Positions 1-10,528 of a stretch of DNA of 33,085 bases are shown in pieces. The notes under the pieces were generated by a model that was not told where the DNA came from, searched no databases, and saw only the letters and a list, made by a program, of their open reading frames with translations. Source of the stretch: Prevotellaceae bacterium (lineage in GTDB: Bacteria; Bacteroidota; Bacteroidia; Bacteroidales; UBA932); the NCBI GenBank assembly GCA_031266935.1, contig JAISAC010000075.1:1-33085 (forward strand), written 5' to 3'. Position 1 is the stretch's first letter. Each line of letters opens with the position of its first letter. The position numbers and the translations under genes are program-made.

Positions 1-37
1 TTTAGCATACGGGGACAAGCAGGAGGCTCCCGCTAAG

Positions 38-73
38 TCCCGCAGAGCCTGCCCCGAGCGTAGCCGAGGGGGA
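38..73. repeat. Interspersed GC-rich palindromic repeat, copy 1
   Basis: The core CCTGCCCCGAGCGTAGCCGA is followed by a run of G, so CCCC and GGGG arms flank an imperfect GAGCGTAGCCGA centre. Closely related copies lie at 4921-4975 and 5016-5053. This looks like a small dispersed REP-like repeat rather than coding DNA. The rest of 1-192 is AT-rich upstream sequence of the GH43 gene; no other gene is seen there. Confidence 0.7.
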
Positions 74-192
74 CGACACTTTTATATCCGTTATATGTTA
101 TTTATTTCTTATCCCTTAATTGAAGATTGTGAATTATACAGTGTGCAGGCTATTTTGAAATACACCTCACAAGCACCTAAAAATATACAAAA

Positions 193-1788
193 ATGAATTT
201 TCTGCTAAAAATAAATTTGCGCGTAGCCTGCTGCGCGTTCTTACTCTTTGCTGCAATCGGCAGCGCTGCTGGGCATGGGCGGCCGGGGGCATGGGGCGAC
301 CAGGGGAACGGAACGTACATTAACCCCATCCTGAACGCCGACTACTCCGACCCCGATGTTATTCGCGTGGGGGAGGACTACTACATGGTGTGCTCCGAAT
401 TTCACTTCATGGGTATGCCGGTGCTTCACTCCAAGGATTTGGTGAATTGGACAATTGCAGGTCGCGTTTACGGCGAGCTCAAACTTGCGCCGGCCTACGA
501 CACCCTTGGGCGCTACGCCGGAGGCAGCTGGGCGCCCTCTCTGCGCTACCACGGCAGCAAGTACTGGATTTACTTCTGCACTCCCCACGAGGGGCTTTTC
601 ATGACCACAGCCGACCGACCGGAAGGCCCCTGGGACACCCTGACGCAGGTGGCAAGCGTTGCCCGCTGGGAAGACCCCTGCCCCTTTTGGGACGAAGACG
701 GGCAGGGTTACTTAGCGAGAAGCCGGCACGGCGCCGGCCCCATATACATCCACAAGCTTAGCGCCGACGGGAAAAAACTGCTGGACGACGGCCTGATTGT
801 CTATACCGGCCCGGTGGCCGAAGGCCCCAAGCTACACAAGCGCAACGGATACTACTACATCAGCATCCCCGAAGGCGGAGTATCTACCGGCTGGCAGACC
901 GTGCTGCGCTCACGGAATATCTACGGGCCGTACGAAAAAAAAGTCGTGCTCGAGCAGGGGGCAACCCGTGTCAACGGGCCGCACCAGGGCGCGTGGGTCG
1001 ATACGCCCGACGGCGAGTGGTGGTTTGTGCACTTCCAAAGCGTGGACAACGTTGGGCGCGTATGCCACCTGCAGCCAATGCGCTGGAAGGACGATTGGCC
1101 GGCTATTGGCGTTGATGTGGACATGAACGGAACGGGCGAACCTGTGTACGTATGGAGCAAGCCGGGCGCAGGCCGCGCATACCCCATACAGGCTCCGCAG
1201 TCATCGGACGATTTCGCGGCAGAGCAGCTCGGCTTCCAGTGGGCGTGGAACCACAATCCGGCGCCCGGCGCATGGTCGCTGACAAAGCGCCCGGGGTGCT
1301 TGAGCTTAACTGCCTTGCCTGCGCCCTCTTTTCTCAAGGCGAAAAATACCCTGACGCAAAAAGTGATGGGCAGCAACGGCGTAGCAACAACCCTGCTGCT
1401 GGCAAGCGAAATGGAGGAAGGACAAAAAGCAGGGCTTTGCCTCATGGGAAAGCAGTACAACCTTATTGGCGTCGTAAGAGAGAACGGGAAGAATGCCCTG
1501 TTTGTTGACGTAAACGGCGAAACGCAGAAGGTGCAGGGCAGCTTCAAGCGGGTATTTTTGCGAATAAGCGTTTCGGCAGAAGAAGGAAGCAACCGCTTTT
1601 ACTACAGCACGGACAACAAAACCTACCAGCCCATAGGAGAAAAGTTTGCCGCCGGCAACGGCTTTTGGAAAGGCCCCAAGCTGGGGCTGTTTAGCTACAA
1701 CGAAAAAGGCGCCGGAGGCTGCGCCTGCTTTGACTGGTTCCTGTACGAACACGACGGGCCTCAATCGACGGAAAACAATAAGCAGTAA
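193..1788 (+). CDS. Secreted glycoside hydrolase family 43 (beta-xylosidase / arabinofuranosidase-like)
   Basis: This 531-residue protein probably removes xylose or arabinose units from plant polysaccharide side chains outside the cytoplasm. Residues 1-27 form a signal peptide with a hydrophobic core at about 9-25. The five-bladed GH43 catalytic domain covers about 42-330, opening with NPILNADYSDPDVIRVG. By family position, Asp53 is the likely general base, Asp161 (in WEDP) the pKa modulator and Glu210 (in AEGPKL) the general acid. The remaining ~190 residues resemble the beta-sandwich C-terminal domain of GH43 xylosidases. The HSKDLVNW motif is typical of the Bacteroidetes subfamily 12 group, but the exact substrate cannot be read from sequence. 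The ATG at 193 gives a clean signal peptide. It is followed 14 bp later by a GH28-like gene, so both probably act on pectic or arabinan-bearing material. No SusC/D or regulator is visible, although the locus may continue to the left of the window. Confidence 0.93.
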   Translation: MNFLLKINLRVACCAFLLFAAIGSAAGHGRPGAWGDQGNGTYINPILNADYSDPDVIRVGEDYYMVCSEFHFMGMPVLHSKDLVNWTIAGRVYGELKLAPAYDTLGRYAGGSWAPSLRYHGSKYWIYFCTPHEGLFMTTADRPEGPWDTLTQVASVARWEDPCPFWDEDGQGYLARSRHGAGPIYIHKLSADGKKLLDDGLIVYTGPVAEGPKLHKRNGYYYISIPEGGVSTGWQTVLRSRNIYGPYEKKVVLEQGATRVNGPHQGAWVDTPDGEWWFVHFQSVDNVGRVCHLQPMRWKDDWPAIGVDVDMNGTGEPVYVWSKPGAGRAYPIQAPQSSDDFAAEQLGFQWAWNHNPAPGAWSLTKRPGCLSLTALPAPSFLKAKNTLTQKVMGSNGVATTLLLASEMEEGQKAGLCLMGKQYNLIGVVRENGKNALFVDVNGETQKVQGSFKRVFLRISVSAEEGSNRFYYSTDNKTYQPIGEKFAAGNGFWKGPKLGLFSYNEKGAGGCACFDWFLYEHDGPQSTENNKQ

Positions 1789-1789
1789 C

Positions 1790-1794
1790 GGAGG
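1790..1794 (+). promoter_or_regulatory. Ribosome binding site for the GH28-like gene
   Basis: GGAGG lies 8 bp before the ATG at 1803 and starts just after the GH43 stop codon. It supports this start and translation of both genes from one mRNA. Confidence 0.6.
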
Positions 1795-1802
1795 ACAAGC
1801 AA

Positions 1803-3320
1803 ATGACAAAAAATATCATGCTCGCAGCAGGATTGTTAACATCTGGATTGTTGGCATCCACAACCCTCTTTGCAGGGCAATACAGCATTGACGATTTCGG
1901 AGCGGTGGCCGACACTGCCGTGCTGAGCACGCAGGCAATACAAAAAGCAATAGACGCCTGCTCGGTAAATGGCGGCGGACAGGTCGTGATTCCTGCCGGA
2001 CGCTACAAAACAGGGTCAATCTTCCTGAAAAGCAGGGTAAGCCTTCACCTCGAAAGCGGGGCGGTGCTGCTGGGCAGCAGAAACCTCGACGATTACGCCA
2101 AGGTGAAGCCCGCTTACGTTTCGCTGCGTACGCAGGAGGCAACCATACAGCTGATATATGCCGAAAATGCCGAAAACATCTCCATCACCGGTCAGGGAAC
2201 CATCGACGGGCAGGGAAGCGGCTTCAAAAAGCTGACGTGGAACGATGAGGGAATCACCCGTCCGCACCTCCTGCGCTTTGTTACGTGCAGCAACGTGGCG
2301 GTGCAAGGCGTAACGCTGCGAAACTCCGGCTGCTGGATGCAGCACTACCTCGCCTGCGAAAATTTGCAAATTAACGGAATCCGCATATTCAACCGCAACA
2401 ACTACAACAACGACGCGCTTGATATTGACGGCTGCCGCAACGTAACCGTATCCGACGTCATCGCCGATTCGGACGACGACGGCATTACCCTCAAAAGCAC
2501 CTCCCCGAAGCTTTGCGAAAACATCACCATTACAGGCTGCGTGATTAGCAGCCGCTGCAACGCCATAAAGCTGGGAACCGAAACTAACGGAGGGTTCAGA
2601 AACATCAACATTTCCGGCTGCGTGGTCAAGCCCTCGGAGATGCAGGCGCCGGCTTTCTTTGGGCGCGATGGAGGTACTTCGGCTATTTCGCTCGAAATTG
2701 TAGATGGCGGAGTGATGGAGGGCGTATCCGTTTCGAGCGTTGTGGTTGACGGGACAGAAGCGCCGCTATTCGTCCGCTTGGCCAACAGGGCGCGCGCGCA
2801 CCGGCAGGGGCTTACGGTTGACCATGTGGGGCAAATCAGCGCAGTAACCATTAGCAATATACACATCAGAAATGCGGGCAAAACGGGCTGCTCCATAACC
2901 GGCTTGCCCCAGCACCCCGTCAGCAACGTCCGCCTGAGCAACATCGTATATGAGCAGGCAGGCGGCGGAACGGCAGACGACGCCGACAAAGCGGTTGAAG
3001 AAAAACCGGAAGAATACCCCGAAGCCACCATGTTCGGTACGCTGCCGGCCTACGGCTTCTACATCCGCCACGCCGCCAACATCACCCTTGATGGCGTGGC
3101 GCTGACCGCAACAGCTGCCGACACCCGCCCTGCGCTATACCTTGAGGATGTAGAGGGGGCTGCGCTTGGCGGCATGCAGCTGCAAGGCGGCGAAAAGGCT
3201 AAAGCTAATATCCGCTTGAAAGCAAGCCGAAACATCATTATTGAAAAGCCGATAGCGGGAGGCACCTCCGGCGCCGCCATCGTAGAGCGCGACGAGGTTA
3301 GCAGCGTTATCGAAAAGTAG
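1803..3320 (+). CDS. Secreted GH28-like polygalacturonase / pectin hydrolase
   Basis: This 505-residue exported right-handed beta-helix enzyme probably cleaves a galacturonan or rhamnogalacturonan linkage. A signal peptide covers residues 1-24. The mature N-terminus (DFGAVADT, NGGGQVVIPAG, GSIFLKSRVSLHL) is typical of GH28 and pectate-lyase-like folds. Conserved acidic positions are NNDALDIDG at 202-210 and the Asp cluster at 224-226, matching the family's N-x-D and DD motifs. The usual GHG motif is replaced by a stretch around SSRCNAIKLGTE (249-260), so the conserved His is not evident. This variant may be a divergent GH28 or a related helix enzyme. The last ~100 residues continue the helix. 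It shares a transcription unit with the upstream GH43 gene. The ATG is preceded by a good Shine-Dalgarno sequence. Confidence 0.85.
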   Translation: MTKNIMLAAGLLTSGLLASTTLFAGQYSIDDFGAVADTAVLSTQAIQKAIDACSVNGGGQVVIPAGRYKTGSIFLKSRVSLHLESGAVLLGSRNLDDYAKVKPAYVSLRTQEATIQLIYAENAENISITGQGTIDGQGSGFKKLTWNDEGITRPHLLRFVTCSNVAVQGVTLRNSGCWMQHYLACENLQINGIRIFNRNNYNNDALDIDGCRNVTVSDVIADSDDDGITLKSTSPKLCENITITGCVISSRCNAIKLGTETNGGFRNINISGCVVKPSEMQAPAFFGRDGGTSAISLEIVDGGVMEGVSVSSVVVDGTEAPLFVRLANRARAHRQGLTVDHVGQISAVTISNIHIRNAGKTGCSITGLPQHPVSNVRLSNIVYEQAGGGTADDADKAVEEKPEEYPEATMFGTLPAYGFYIRHAANITLDGVALTATAADTRPALYLEDVEGAALGGMQLQGGEKAKANIRLKASRNIIIEKPIAGGTSGAAIVERDEVSSVIEK

Positions 3321-3330
3321 GAATTTTTTG

Positions 3331-3338
3331 TAACTTTG
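3331..3338 (+). promoter_or_regulatory. Candidate Bacteroidetes -7 promoter box (TAACTTTG)
   Basis: The sequence matches the TAnnTTTG consensus of the Bacteroidetes primary sigma factor and lies 28 bp before the nucleotidyltransferase ATG. A clear -33 TTTG at proper spacing is not seen, so this is a half-match only. Confidence 0.4.
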
Positions 3339-3366
3339 CATTATTATTACAAGACACCTGCATATA

Positions 3367-3726
3367 ATGAAGACAACAAACGAATATATCCAGCTGCTGC
3401 GCGGCTATAAGCGCCACCATGCCGCCGAATACGGTATAGAGCGCATGGGTATTTTCGGCTCGGTAGCACGTGGAGAACAAACCCAAAATTCCGACGTGGA
3501 TGTGTATTTCGAAAGCCCTTCAATGAGCTTATTCAAAATGGGTGGCTTAATGTGCGACCTCGAAGATTTATTCGGAACACGTGTAGACCTTATTCATAAG
3601 CACAAAAACCTCCGTCCGACATTCCTGCACCGTATAGAAAAAGACATTATTTATGTATCCGCACTCATTACCTCATTGTTTTTGTCAAGGGCGTTGCGTT
3701 TGTCGGGAATGGAATATTTTGCGTAA
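3367..3726 (+). CDS. MNT-type nucleotidyltransferase (minimal pol-beta fold)
   Basis: The first ~97 of 119 residues form a minimal nucleotidyltransferase domain. The signature GSVARG at 31-36 and SDVDV at 42-46 are present, with a third acidic residue at Asp74 (RVDLI), so the metal-binding triad D43, D45, D74 is intact. In characterised MntA-HepT modules this enzyme AMPylates a HEPN RNase toxin and neutralises it. Here the next reading frame is a 62-residue ORF without a visible RxxxxH HEPN motif, so the partner is missing or unrecognised. The 22 residues after the usual domain end (about Val97) look hydrophobic and non-conserved, as if the gene runs into unrelated sequence after losing its original 3' neighbour. 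An antitoxin-type role is therefore inferred, not shown. Confidence 0.8.
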   Translation: MKTTNEYIQLLRGYKRHHAAEYGIERMGIFGSVARGEQTQNSDVDVYFESPSMSLFKMGGLMCDLEDLFGTRVDLIHKHKNLRPTFLHRIEKDIIYVSALITSLFLSRALRLSGMEYFA

Positions 3727-3787
3727 ATAAACCATATACTTGGATACCCCATAATAGAAATAATCACCCCAAAAACATTAATAAATC

Positions 3788-3976
3788 ATGAAACCATCTA
3801 ATTTATCCCCTTTACCCGAGCCGGTAATTATTCCCGGCATCATGCAATTATTACGTGATATTAGGGACAAGAACAGCCTTCACCACATGAACATGACGCC
3901 CCGGGAATTGTTAGAAGAATTAGCGCAACACCGGAGTACGTATTCTTTACGGTCGAAAGGCACGAAATCGGCATAA
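3788..3976 (+). CDS. Small hypothetical protein (62 aa)
   Basis: The product is a 62-residue polar protein with no domain I recognise, no signal peptide and no membrane segment. Its centre (IPGIMQLLRDIRDKNS) and MTPRELLEELAQHR could form two amphipathic helices. It begins with ATG 62 bp after the nucleotidyltransferase. It could be a second small component of that module, a remnant of a longer gene, or a chance ORF. The position downstream of an MNT gene is the only functional hint. Confidence 0.35.
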   Translation: MKPSNLSPLPEPVIIPGIMQLLRDIRDKNSLHHMNMTPRELLEELAQHRSTYSLRSKGTKSA

Positions 3977-4025
3977 CGCCTTTATGGGCATGGTTAAACA
4001 GCCCCGTCGCCCCGCAAAAAAATCT

Positions 4026-4033
4026 TATTTTTG
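4026..4033 (+). promoter_or_regulatory. Candidate -7 promoter box (TATTTTTG) for the nitroreductase gene
   Basis: The sequence matches TAnnTTTG and lies just upstream of the 7-bp tandem repeat tract and 58 bp before the ATG at 4091. No convincing -33 element is visible. If used, the transcript would begin at or inside the repeat tract. Confidence 0.35.
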
Positions 4034-4035
4034 TA

Positions 4036-4074
4036 TATTATTTATTATTTATTATTTATTATTTATTATTTATA
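4036..4074 (+). repeat. 7-bp tandem repeat (TTTATTA) in the nitroreductase leader
   Basis: Four perfect TTTATTA units at 4041-4068 are flanked by partial units on both sides. The tract ends a few bases before the AAAGGAG ribosome binding site (4076-4082). Copy-number change would alter leader length or promoter spacing but not the protein. Confidence 0.85.
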
Positions 4075-4090
4075 TAAAGGAGTGTCGAAC

Positions 4091-4690
4091 ATGAAAAAGA
4101 ATTTAGTTTTATGCATTATGCTGGGCTTTGCCGTGGTGCTGCAAGCGCAGGACATTAAATTGAACGCCCCCGAAAAGAGAGGCGGAAAAACCGTGCTGGA
4201 AGCCTTGAACGAACGCCACTCGGAACGTGCATTCGTGAAGAAAACAATGCCGGCGCAAACGCTTTCCAACTTGCTCTGGGCGGCCAACGGCTTTAACCGC
4301 GACGACAAGCGAACAGCGCCCACAGCCATGAACAGGCAGGAAATGGAACTTTACGTGGTATTTGACAACGCCGCCTATTTCTACGATGCCAAGAAAAACG
4401 TGCTCCAGCGGGTTGTGGATGGCGATGTGCGCAACGCATTGGGACAGCCCAACATTACCAACAACGCTGCCCTGTCCATTGTGATGGTCGCCGATTTGAA
4501 TAAATCAGCTATTGAACATGCGCGTATTTCGGCGGGGTTTATTTCGCAAAACATTTATTTGTATGCGGCGTCGGAAGGGCTGGGCACCGTAGCGCGCGGC
4601 TCTTTCAAAGGCGACGAGCTGGCAAAGGCATTACGCCTGAGCGAAAAGCAAGCCGTAATATTGGTGCAGCCGGTAGGCTTTTTGAAATAG
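4091..4690 (+). CDS. Exported nitroreductase-family protein (SagB-type dehydrogenase-like)
   Basis: This 199-residue protein has a signal peptide at about 1-19 (MKKNLVLCIMLGFAVVLQAQ) and an FMN-dependent nitroreductase fold. The RHSERAF segment early in the mature part is the typical flavin phosphate-binding RxSxR-like motif. A helix with SAGFISQNIYLYAASEGLGT and a C-terminal VQPVGF strand also match the family. Secreted short members of this group are common in Bacteroidetes; their substrate is unknown. A 60-bp in-frame extension upstream is translated 7-bp repeat (YIIYYLLF-type residues) and is rejected as the start: the ATG at 4091 has AAAGGAG 8 bp upstream and begins the signal peptide. 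Probable monocistronic gene. Confidence 0.85.
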   Translation: MKKNLVLCIMLGFAVVLQAQDIKLNAPEKRGGKTVLEALNERHSERAFVKKTMPAQTLSNLLWAANGFNRDDKRTAPTAMNRQEMELYVVFDNAAYFYDAKKNVLQRVVDGDVRNALGQPNITNNAALSIVMVADLNKSAIEHARISAGFISQNIYLYAASEGLGTVARGSFKGDELAKALRLSEKQAVILVQPVGFLK

Positions 4691-4698
4691 GTACTATA

Positions 4699-4735
4699 AC
4701 TGCGCGCGGGCTATTTTTGTGCTTTCTCCGTTAGG
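4699..4735 (+). repeat. Dispersed 37-bp repeat, copy 1
   Basis: Begins ACTGCGCG and contains GGGCTATTTTTGTGCTTTC followed by CCGTTAGG. A near-identical copy with a 6-bp insertion occurs at 28505-28547, and a shorter relative (TATTTTTGTGCCGTTAGG) at 4865-4882. It includes TATTTTTG, a match to the -7 consensus, so it could carry a mobile promoter. Confidence 0.65.
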
Positions 4736-4920
4736 GGAACAATATCAATAGAAGAACGTGTATCGTTTTTCTATTATCCCCGTAGGGGATTAACAGCTAA
4801 GAGATGAATGCCCTACGGGTGGGGGTGTCAAAAATGTGATATTCGCATAAAAATATTTTTCGTTATATTTTTGTGCCGTTAGGCAAAAGATGTGGGTAGA
4901 AAACAATGCGCTGTTCGGAA

Positions 4921-4975
4921 AAATCCCGTCGAGCCTGCCCCGAGCGTCGCCGAGGGGGCAGGCTCTACGGGATTT
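4921..4975. repeat. 55-bp GC-rich palindrome (REP-like, copy 2)
   Basis: Arms AAATCCCGT...AGCCTGCCCC and GGGGCAGGCT...ACGGGATTT pair with only a short central loop (GAGCGTCGCCGAG). In RNA this would be a strong hairpin near the 3' ends of two convergent genes, so it might also act as a bidirectional terminator. Confidence 0.7.
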
Positions 4976-5015
4976 ATCGACATTAACCAGCTTGTCATCT
5001 TCTACCAACATGCCA

Positions 5016-5053
5016 TCCCCCTCGGCTACGCTCGGGGCAGGCTCTACGGGATT
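5016..5053. repeat. GC-rich REP-like repeat, copy 3 (half element)
   Basis: CCCCCTCGGCTACGCTCGGG followed by GCAGGCTCTACGGGATTT matches the right half of copy 2 and, in reverse orientation, copy 1 at 38-73. It is offset from copy 2 by about 79 bp as part of an imperfect duplication that also repeats the following GATTTA(T/C)CGAC segment. Confidence 0.65.
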
Positions 5054-5332
5054 TACCGACGTCAACCAACATGCGATTTTCTGCCAACATTGTCCTCTAT
5101 AAGAGACATGACGAACAACAAATAATGAACGTAAATTTAAAAATTTGCACCCCTAATTTTGACACCCCACCCTACGGGCAATGCACAAAACTATGCCGTG
5201 CGAAGTATAAGTTAGTCAAGCCAGTGATCATAGCGCTTTTTTACCTCCGAATGAGGGATGGTTCTTCCGTTAGCGATATCGGCCAGCTCCCGCTCTCTAC
5301 TGATGATCTTATGGCATCTGCCTACCCGCTAT

Positions 5333-8575
<3,243 letters not shown>

Positions 8576-8670
8576 AAAAATTTTAAATGCTAACGGTACC
8601 GAAACCCGGTACCCTTTTTTATAAAAACAAAATACTCGTTGCGCGCGCTACTCCTCTTAAGGTTATTTTT

Positions 8671-9912
8671 CTACTCTTCGTCAAACTCTTCCGACAGGAT
8701 GCGCACCACGTCCTCCACCGTTTCTTCTTCGAGGTCGGTACGCTTCACCAAATCCGACTTCGGGATGTGCAGCACGCTCTTGGCCGTATCGCAGCCAATA
8801 GCTTTGAGCGCGTCAATAATCCATGCGTCAATTTCGTCGGAAAATTCGTCGAGGCTCACATCTTCTTCCTGGTTAACATCTTCGCGGAACACGTCTATCT
8901 CGTAGCCTACCAGCTGGCTGGCCAGCCGTATGTTGAGGCCGCCTTTGCCGATAGCCATTGATATTTCGTTGGGCTGCAAGTATACTTCAATGCGCTTGTT
9001 GGCCTCATCAATTTTTGCGCTTGCAACCTTCGCAGGGCTTAGCGCGCGCTGCACCAGCAGCTGGATGTTGCCGGTATAGTTTATCACGTCAATATTTTCG
9101 TTTTTCAGCTCGCGCACGATGCCGTGGATGCGCGCGCCCTTCATGCCCACGCAGGCGCCTACGGGGTCGATGCGCTCGTCGTACGATTCTACCGCAACCT
9201 TGGCGCGCTCGCCCGGTACGCGGACAATTTTTTTGATGGTGATAATGCCGTCAAAAATTTCGGGAACTTCTATCTCAAACAGGCGCTCCAAAAACTCCGG
9301 AGCGTTGCGTGACAGCGTAATAACGGGAGTATTGTTGCGCAGATCTACCTTGTACACCACGGCGCGTACGGTGTCGCCCTTGCGCAAAAAGTCGGACGGA
9401 ATTTGCTCGCTTTTGGGAAGCACCAGCTCGTTGCCTTCGTCGTCCAGCACGAGCGCCTCCTTTTTCCATACCTGGTAAACTTCTCCCACCACCAACTCGC
9501 CAATGCGCTCGGTGTACTTGTTGTAGAGCTGCAGCTTTTCCATGTCGGCAATGCGGCCTGCAAGGTTTTGGCGCAGCGCAAGGACAGCGCGGCGGCCAAA
9601 CTTTTGCAGCCTAACCTCGTCCGTTACCTCGTCGCCTATTTCGTACGTTGCGTCTATTTTTTGGGCTTCGGAGAGGGCTATTTCGTGCGTGCTGTCCCGC
9701 AGCGCGTCGTCGGCAACGATGGTGCGGTTGCGCCAAATTTCAAAATCTCCCTTATCTATGTTGATGATGATGTCAAAGTTATCGTCGCTGCCGTACAGCT
9801 TGAGCAGCGTTCCGCGAAATACGTCTTCCAGCACGCTCATCATGGTGGGGCGGTCAATGTTTTTTAGCTCCTTAAACTCGGTAAATGTTTCCGTTAAGTT
9901 GATGTTTTCCAT
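8671..9912 (-). CDS. nusA: Transcription termination/antitermination factor NusA
   Basis: NusA binds RNA polymerase and nascent RNA and modulates pausing, termination and antitermination. The 413-residue protein has the N-terminal RNAP-binding domain (about 1-130), an S1 domain (GEVYQVWKKEALVL onward) and two KH domains, the first with GACVGMKGARIHGIVREL and the second with AIGKGGLNIRLASQLVGYEI. It ends with a short acidic tail (EDVVRILSEEFDEE) and lacks the long acidic repeats of gammaproteobacterial NusA, as expected for Bacteroidetes. It lies between rimP (96 bp upstream, with a 7-bp repeat tract in the gap) and infB. ATG at 9912. Confidence 0.98.
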   Translation of the reverse strand: MENINLTETFTEFKELKNIDRPTMMSVLEDVFRGTLLKLYGSDDNFDIIINIDKGDFEIWRNRTIVADDALRDSTHEIALSEAQKIDATYEIGDEVTDEVRLQKFGRRAVLALRQNLAGRIADMEKLQLYNKYTERIGELVVGEVYQVWKKEALVLDDEGNELVLPKSEQIPSDFLRKGDTVRAVVYKVDLRNNTPVITLSRNAPEFLERLFEIEVPEIFDGIITIKKIVRVPGERAKVAVESYDERIDPVGACVGMKGARIHGIVRELKNENIDVINYTGNIQLLVQRALSPAKVASAKIDEANKRIEVYLQPNEISMAIGKGGLNIRLASQLVGYEIDVFREDVNQEEDVSLDEFSDEIDAWIIDALKAIGCDTAKSVLHIPKSDLVKRTDLEEETVEDVVRILSEEFDEE

Positions 9913-9965
9913 TTTTTAGCCTTAAAAAATGATTTAGTTAAATAAATTAGAAATTTTTAGACTTT

Positions 9966-9988
9966 AGTTTTTAGTTTTTAGTTTTTAG
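9966..9988. repeat. 7-bp tandem repeat (AGTTTTT x3) between rimP and nusA
   Basis: Three perfect units followed by AG, preceded by a degenerate unit. The tract lies in the 96-bp rimP-nusA gap. Read on the transcribed (minus) strand it is an A-rich CTAAAAA-type tract just upstream of nusA. Confidence 0.8.
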
Positions 9989-10008
9989 CTACATGCTCCT
10001 GTGCTGCT

Positions 10009-10473
10009 TCACCACTTCACCACCTGCTTCACCCACTTTACTTCGCTCCGCTCCAGCTCCTGCGCGTGGGTAACGAGCTGCTTGCGCTTTTTGCCCTCCA
10101 CGTGCTCCATTCCGGCATACTCTACCGCTATTGTTTCGGCGGTGACTCCGGTAAGCGTGGCGGTAAGCTTTACGCCGCTCTTCAGCAAAATTTCCACCTC
10201 CTTGCCCAGCGCTTTTTGGTACTGCGGCAGCACCTTTAGCGGCTCGCCCAAGCCCGGAGAGCCTACCGTGAGCTCGTAGTCTTCCTTATCGCGGTCAAAT
10301 GCGGCTTCAATCGCGCGGCTGATGCCGGCGCACTCGTCAACCGTCAGGCCTTCGGGTTTGTCCACCACCACCTCTACTTCGTTGGACGGGCTGACCGTTA
10401 CATCCACCAGAAACAGGCTGCTGCCGGCAATGAACTTCTCTACTGCTTGCGCTATGCTACTTGTACTTATCAT
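10009..10473 (-). CDS. rimP: Ribosome maturation factor RimP
   Basis: RimP assists 30S subunit maturation. The 154-residue protein has the N-terminal RimP domain (VDVTVSPSNEVEVVVDKPEGLTVDECAGISRAIE), the conserved LTVGSPGLGEPLK motif at the domain junction and a short C-terminal SH3-like barrel that binds S12. The position directly upstream of nusA and infB is the conserved bacterial arrangement and supports the call. ATG at 10473. A hairpin and a good -7 promoter box lie in the 177-bp gap upstream. Confidence 0.95.
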   Translation of the reverse strand: MISTSSIAQAVEKFIAGSSLFLVDVTVSPSNEVEVVVDKPEGLTVDECAGISRAIEAAFDRDKEDYELTVGSPGLGEPLKVLPQYQKALGKEVEILLKSGVKLTATLTGVTAETIAVEYAGMEHVEGKKRKQLVTHAQELERSEVKWVKQVVKW

Positions 10474-10488
10474 GCTTTATAAACAAAC

Positions 10489-10510
10489 GAGGGGACTTTT
10501 TTGTCCCCTC
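10489..10510 (-). promoter_or_regulatory. Leader hairpin upstream of rimP
   Basis: GAGGGGAC and GTCCCCTC form a perfect 8-bp stem with a 6-nt loop, A6 when read in the direction of transcription. It sits between the candidate promoter (10529-10536) and the rimP ATG at 10473. Downstream sequence is GTTTGTTTA, a poor U-run, so an attenuator or protein-binding leader is as likely as a terminator for folD. Confidence 0.6.
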
Positions 10511-10528
10511 ATTCCCTGTTTGCAAGCG

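Larger units (their letters stand above)
4811..5178. repeat. Element bounded by ~22-bp inverted repeats (MITE-like)
   Basis: The left end reads CCCTACGGGTGGGGGTGTCA then AAA; the reverse complement of the right end (5157-5178) reads CCCGTAGGGTGGGGTGTCAA then AA. The inner segments TGGGG(G)TGTCAAAA match apart from one G. Flanking bases (ATG before, CAATG after) may extend the match. Inside are the GCCTGCCCC palindromes and an imperfect ~79-bp direct duplication. No transposase and no clear target-site duplication are visible, so a non-autonomous mobile element is only an inference. Confidence 0.45.
4691..5332. other. Gene-free repeat-rich spacer between convergent genes
   Basis: This 642-bp stretch lies between the nitroreductase (+) and infB (-) 3' ends. 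I see no credible gene. It contains a promoter-like repeat (4699-4735) shared with 28505-28547, an element bounded by inverted repeats (4811-5178), a 55-bp palindrome and further partial copies of the same GC-rich repeat. Reading frames across it are low-complexity translations of the repeats. Confidence 0.7.

Noticed and set aside
4031-4090. N-terminal extension of the nitroreductase (20 extra residues)
   Set aside because: It is translated 7-bp repeat; the ATG at 4091 has a ribosome binding site and begins a normal signal peptide.
4789-5125. Short ORFs in the repeat spacer (e.g. 70-91 aa on both strands)
   Set aside because: They are translations of the GCCTGCCCC palindromes (PAPSVAEG-like residues) found as artefacts in many contigs.
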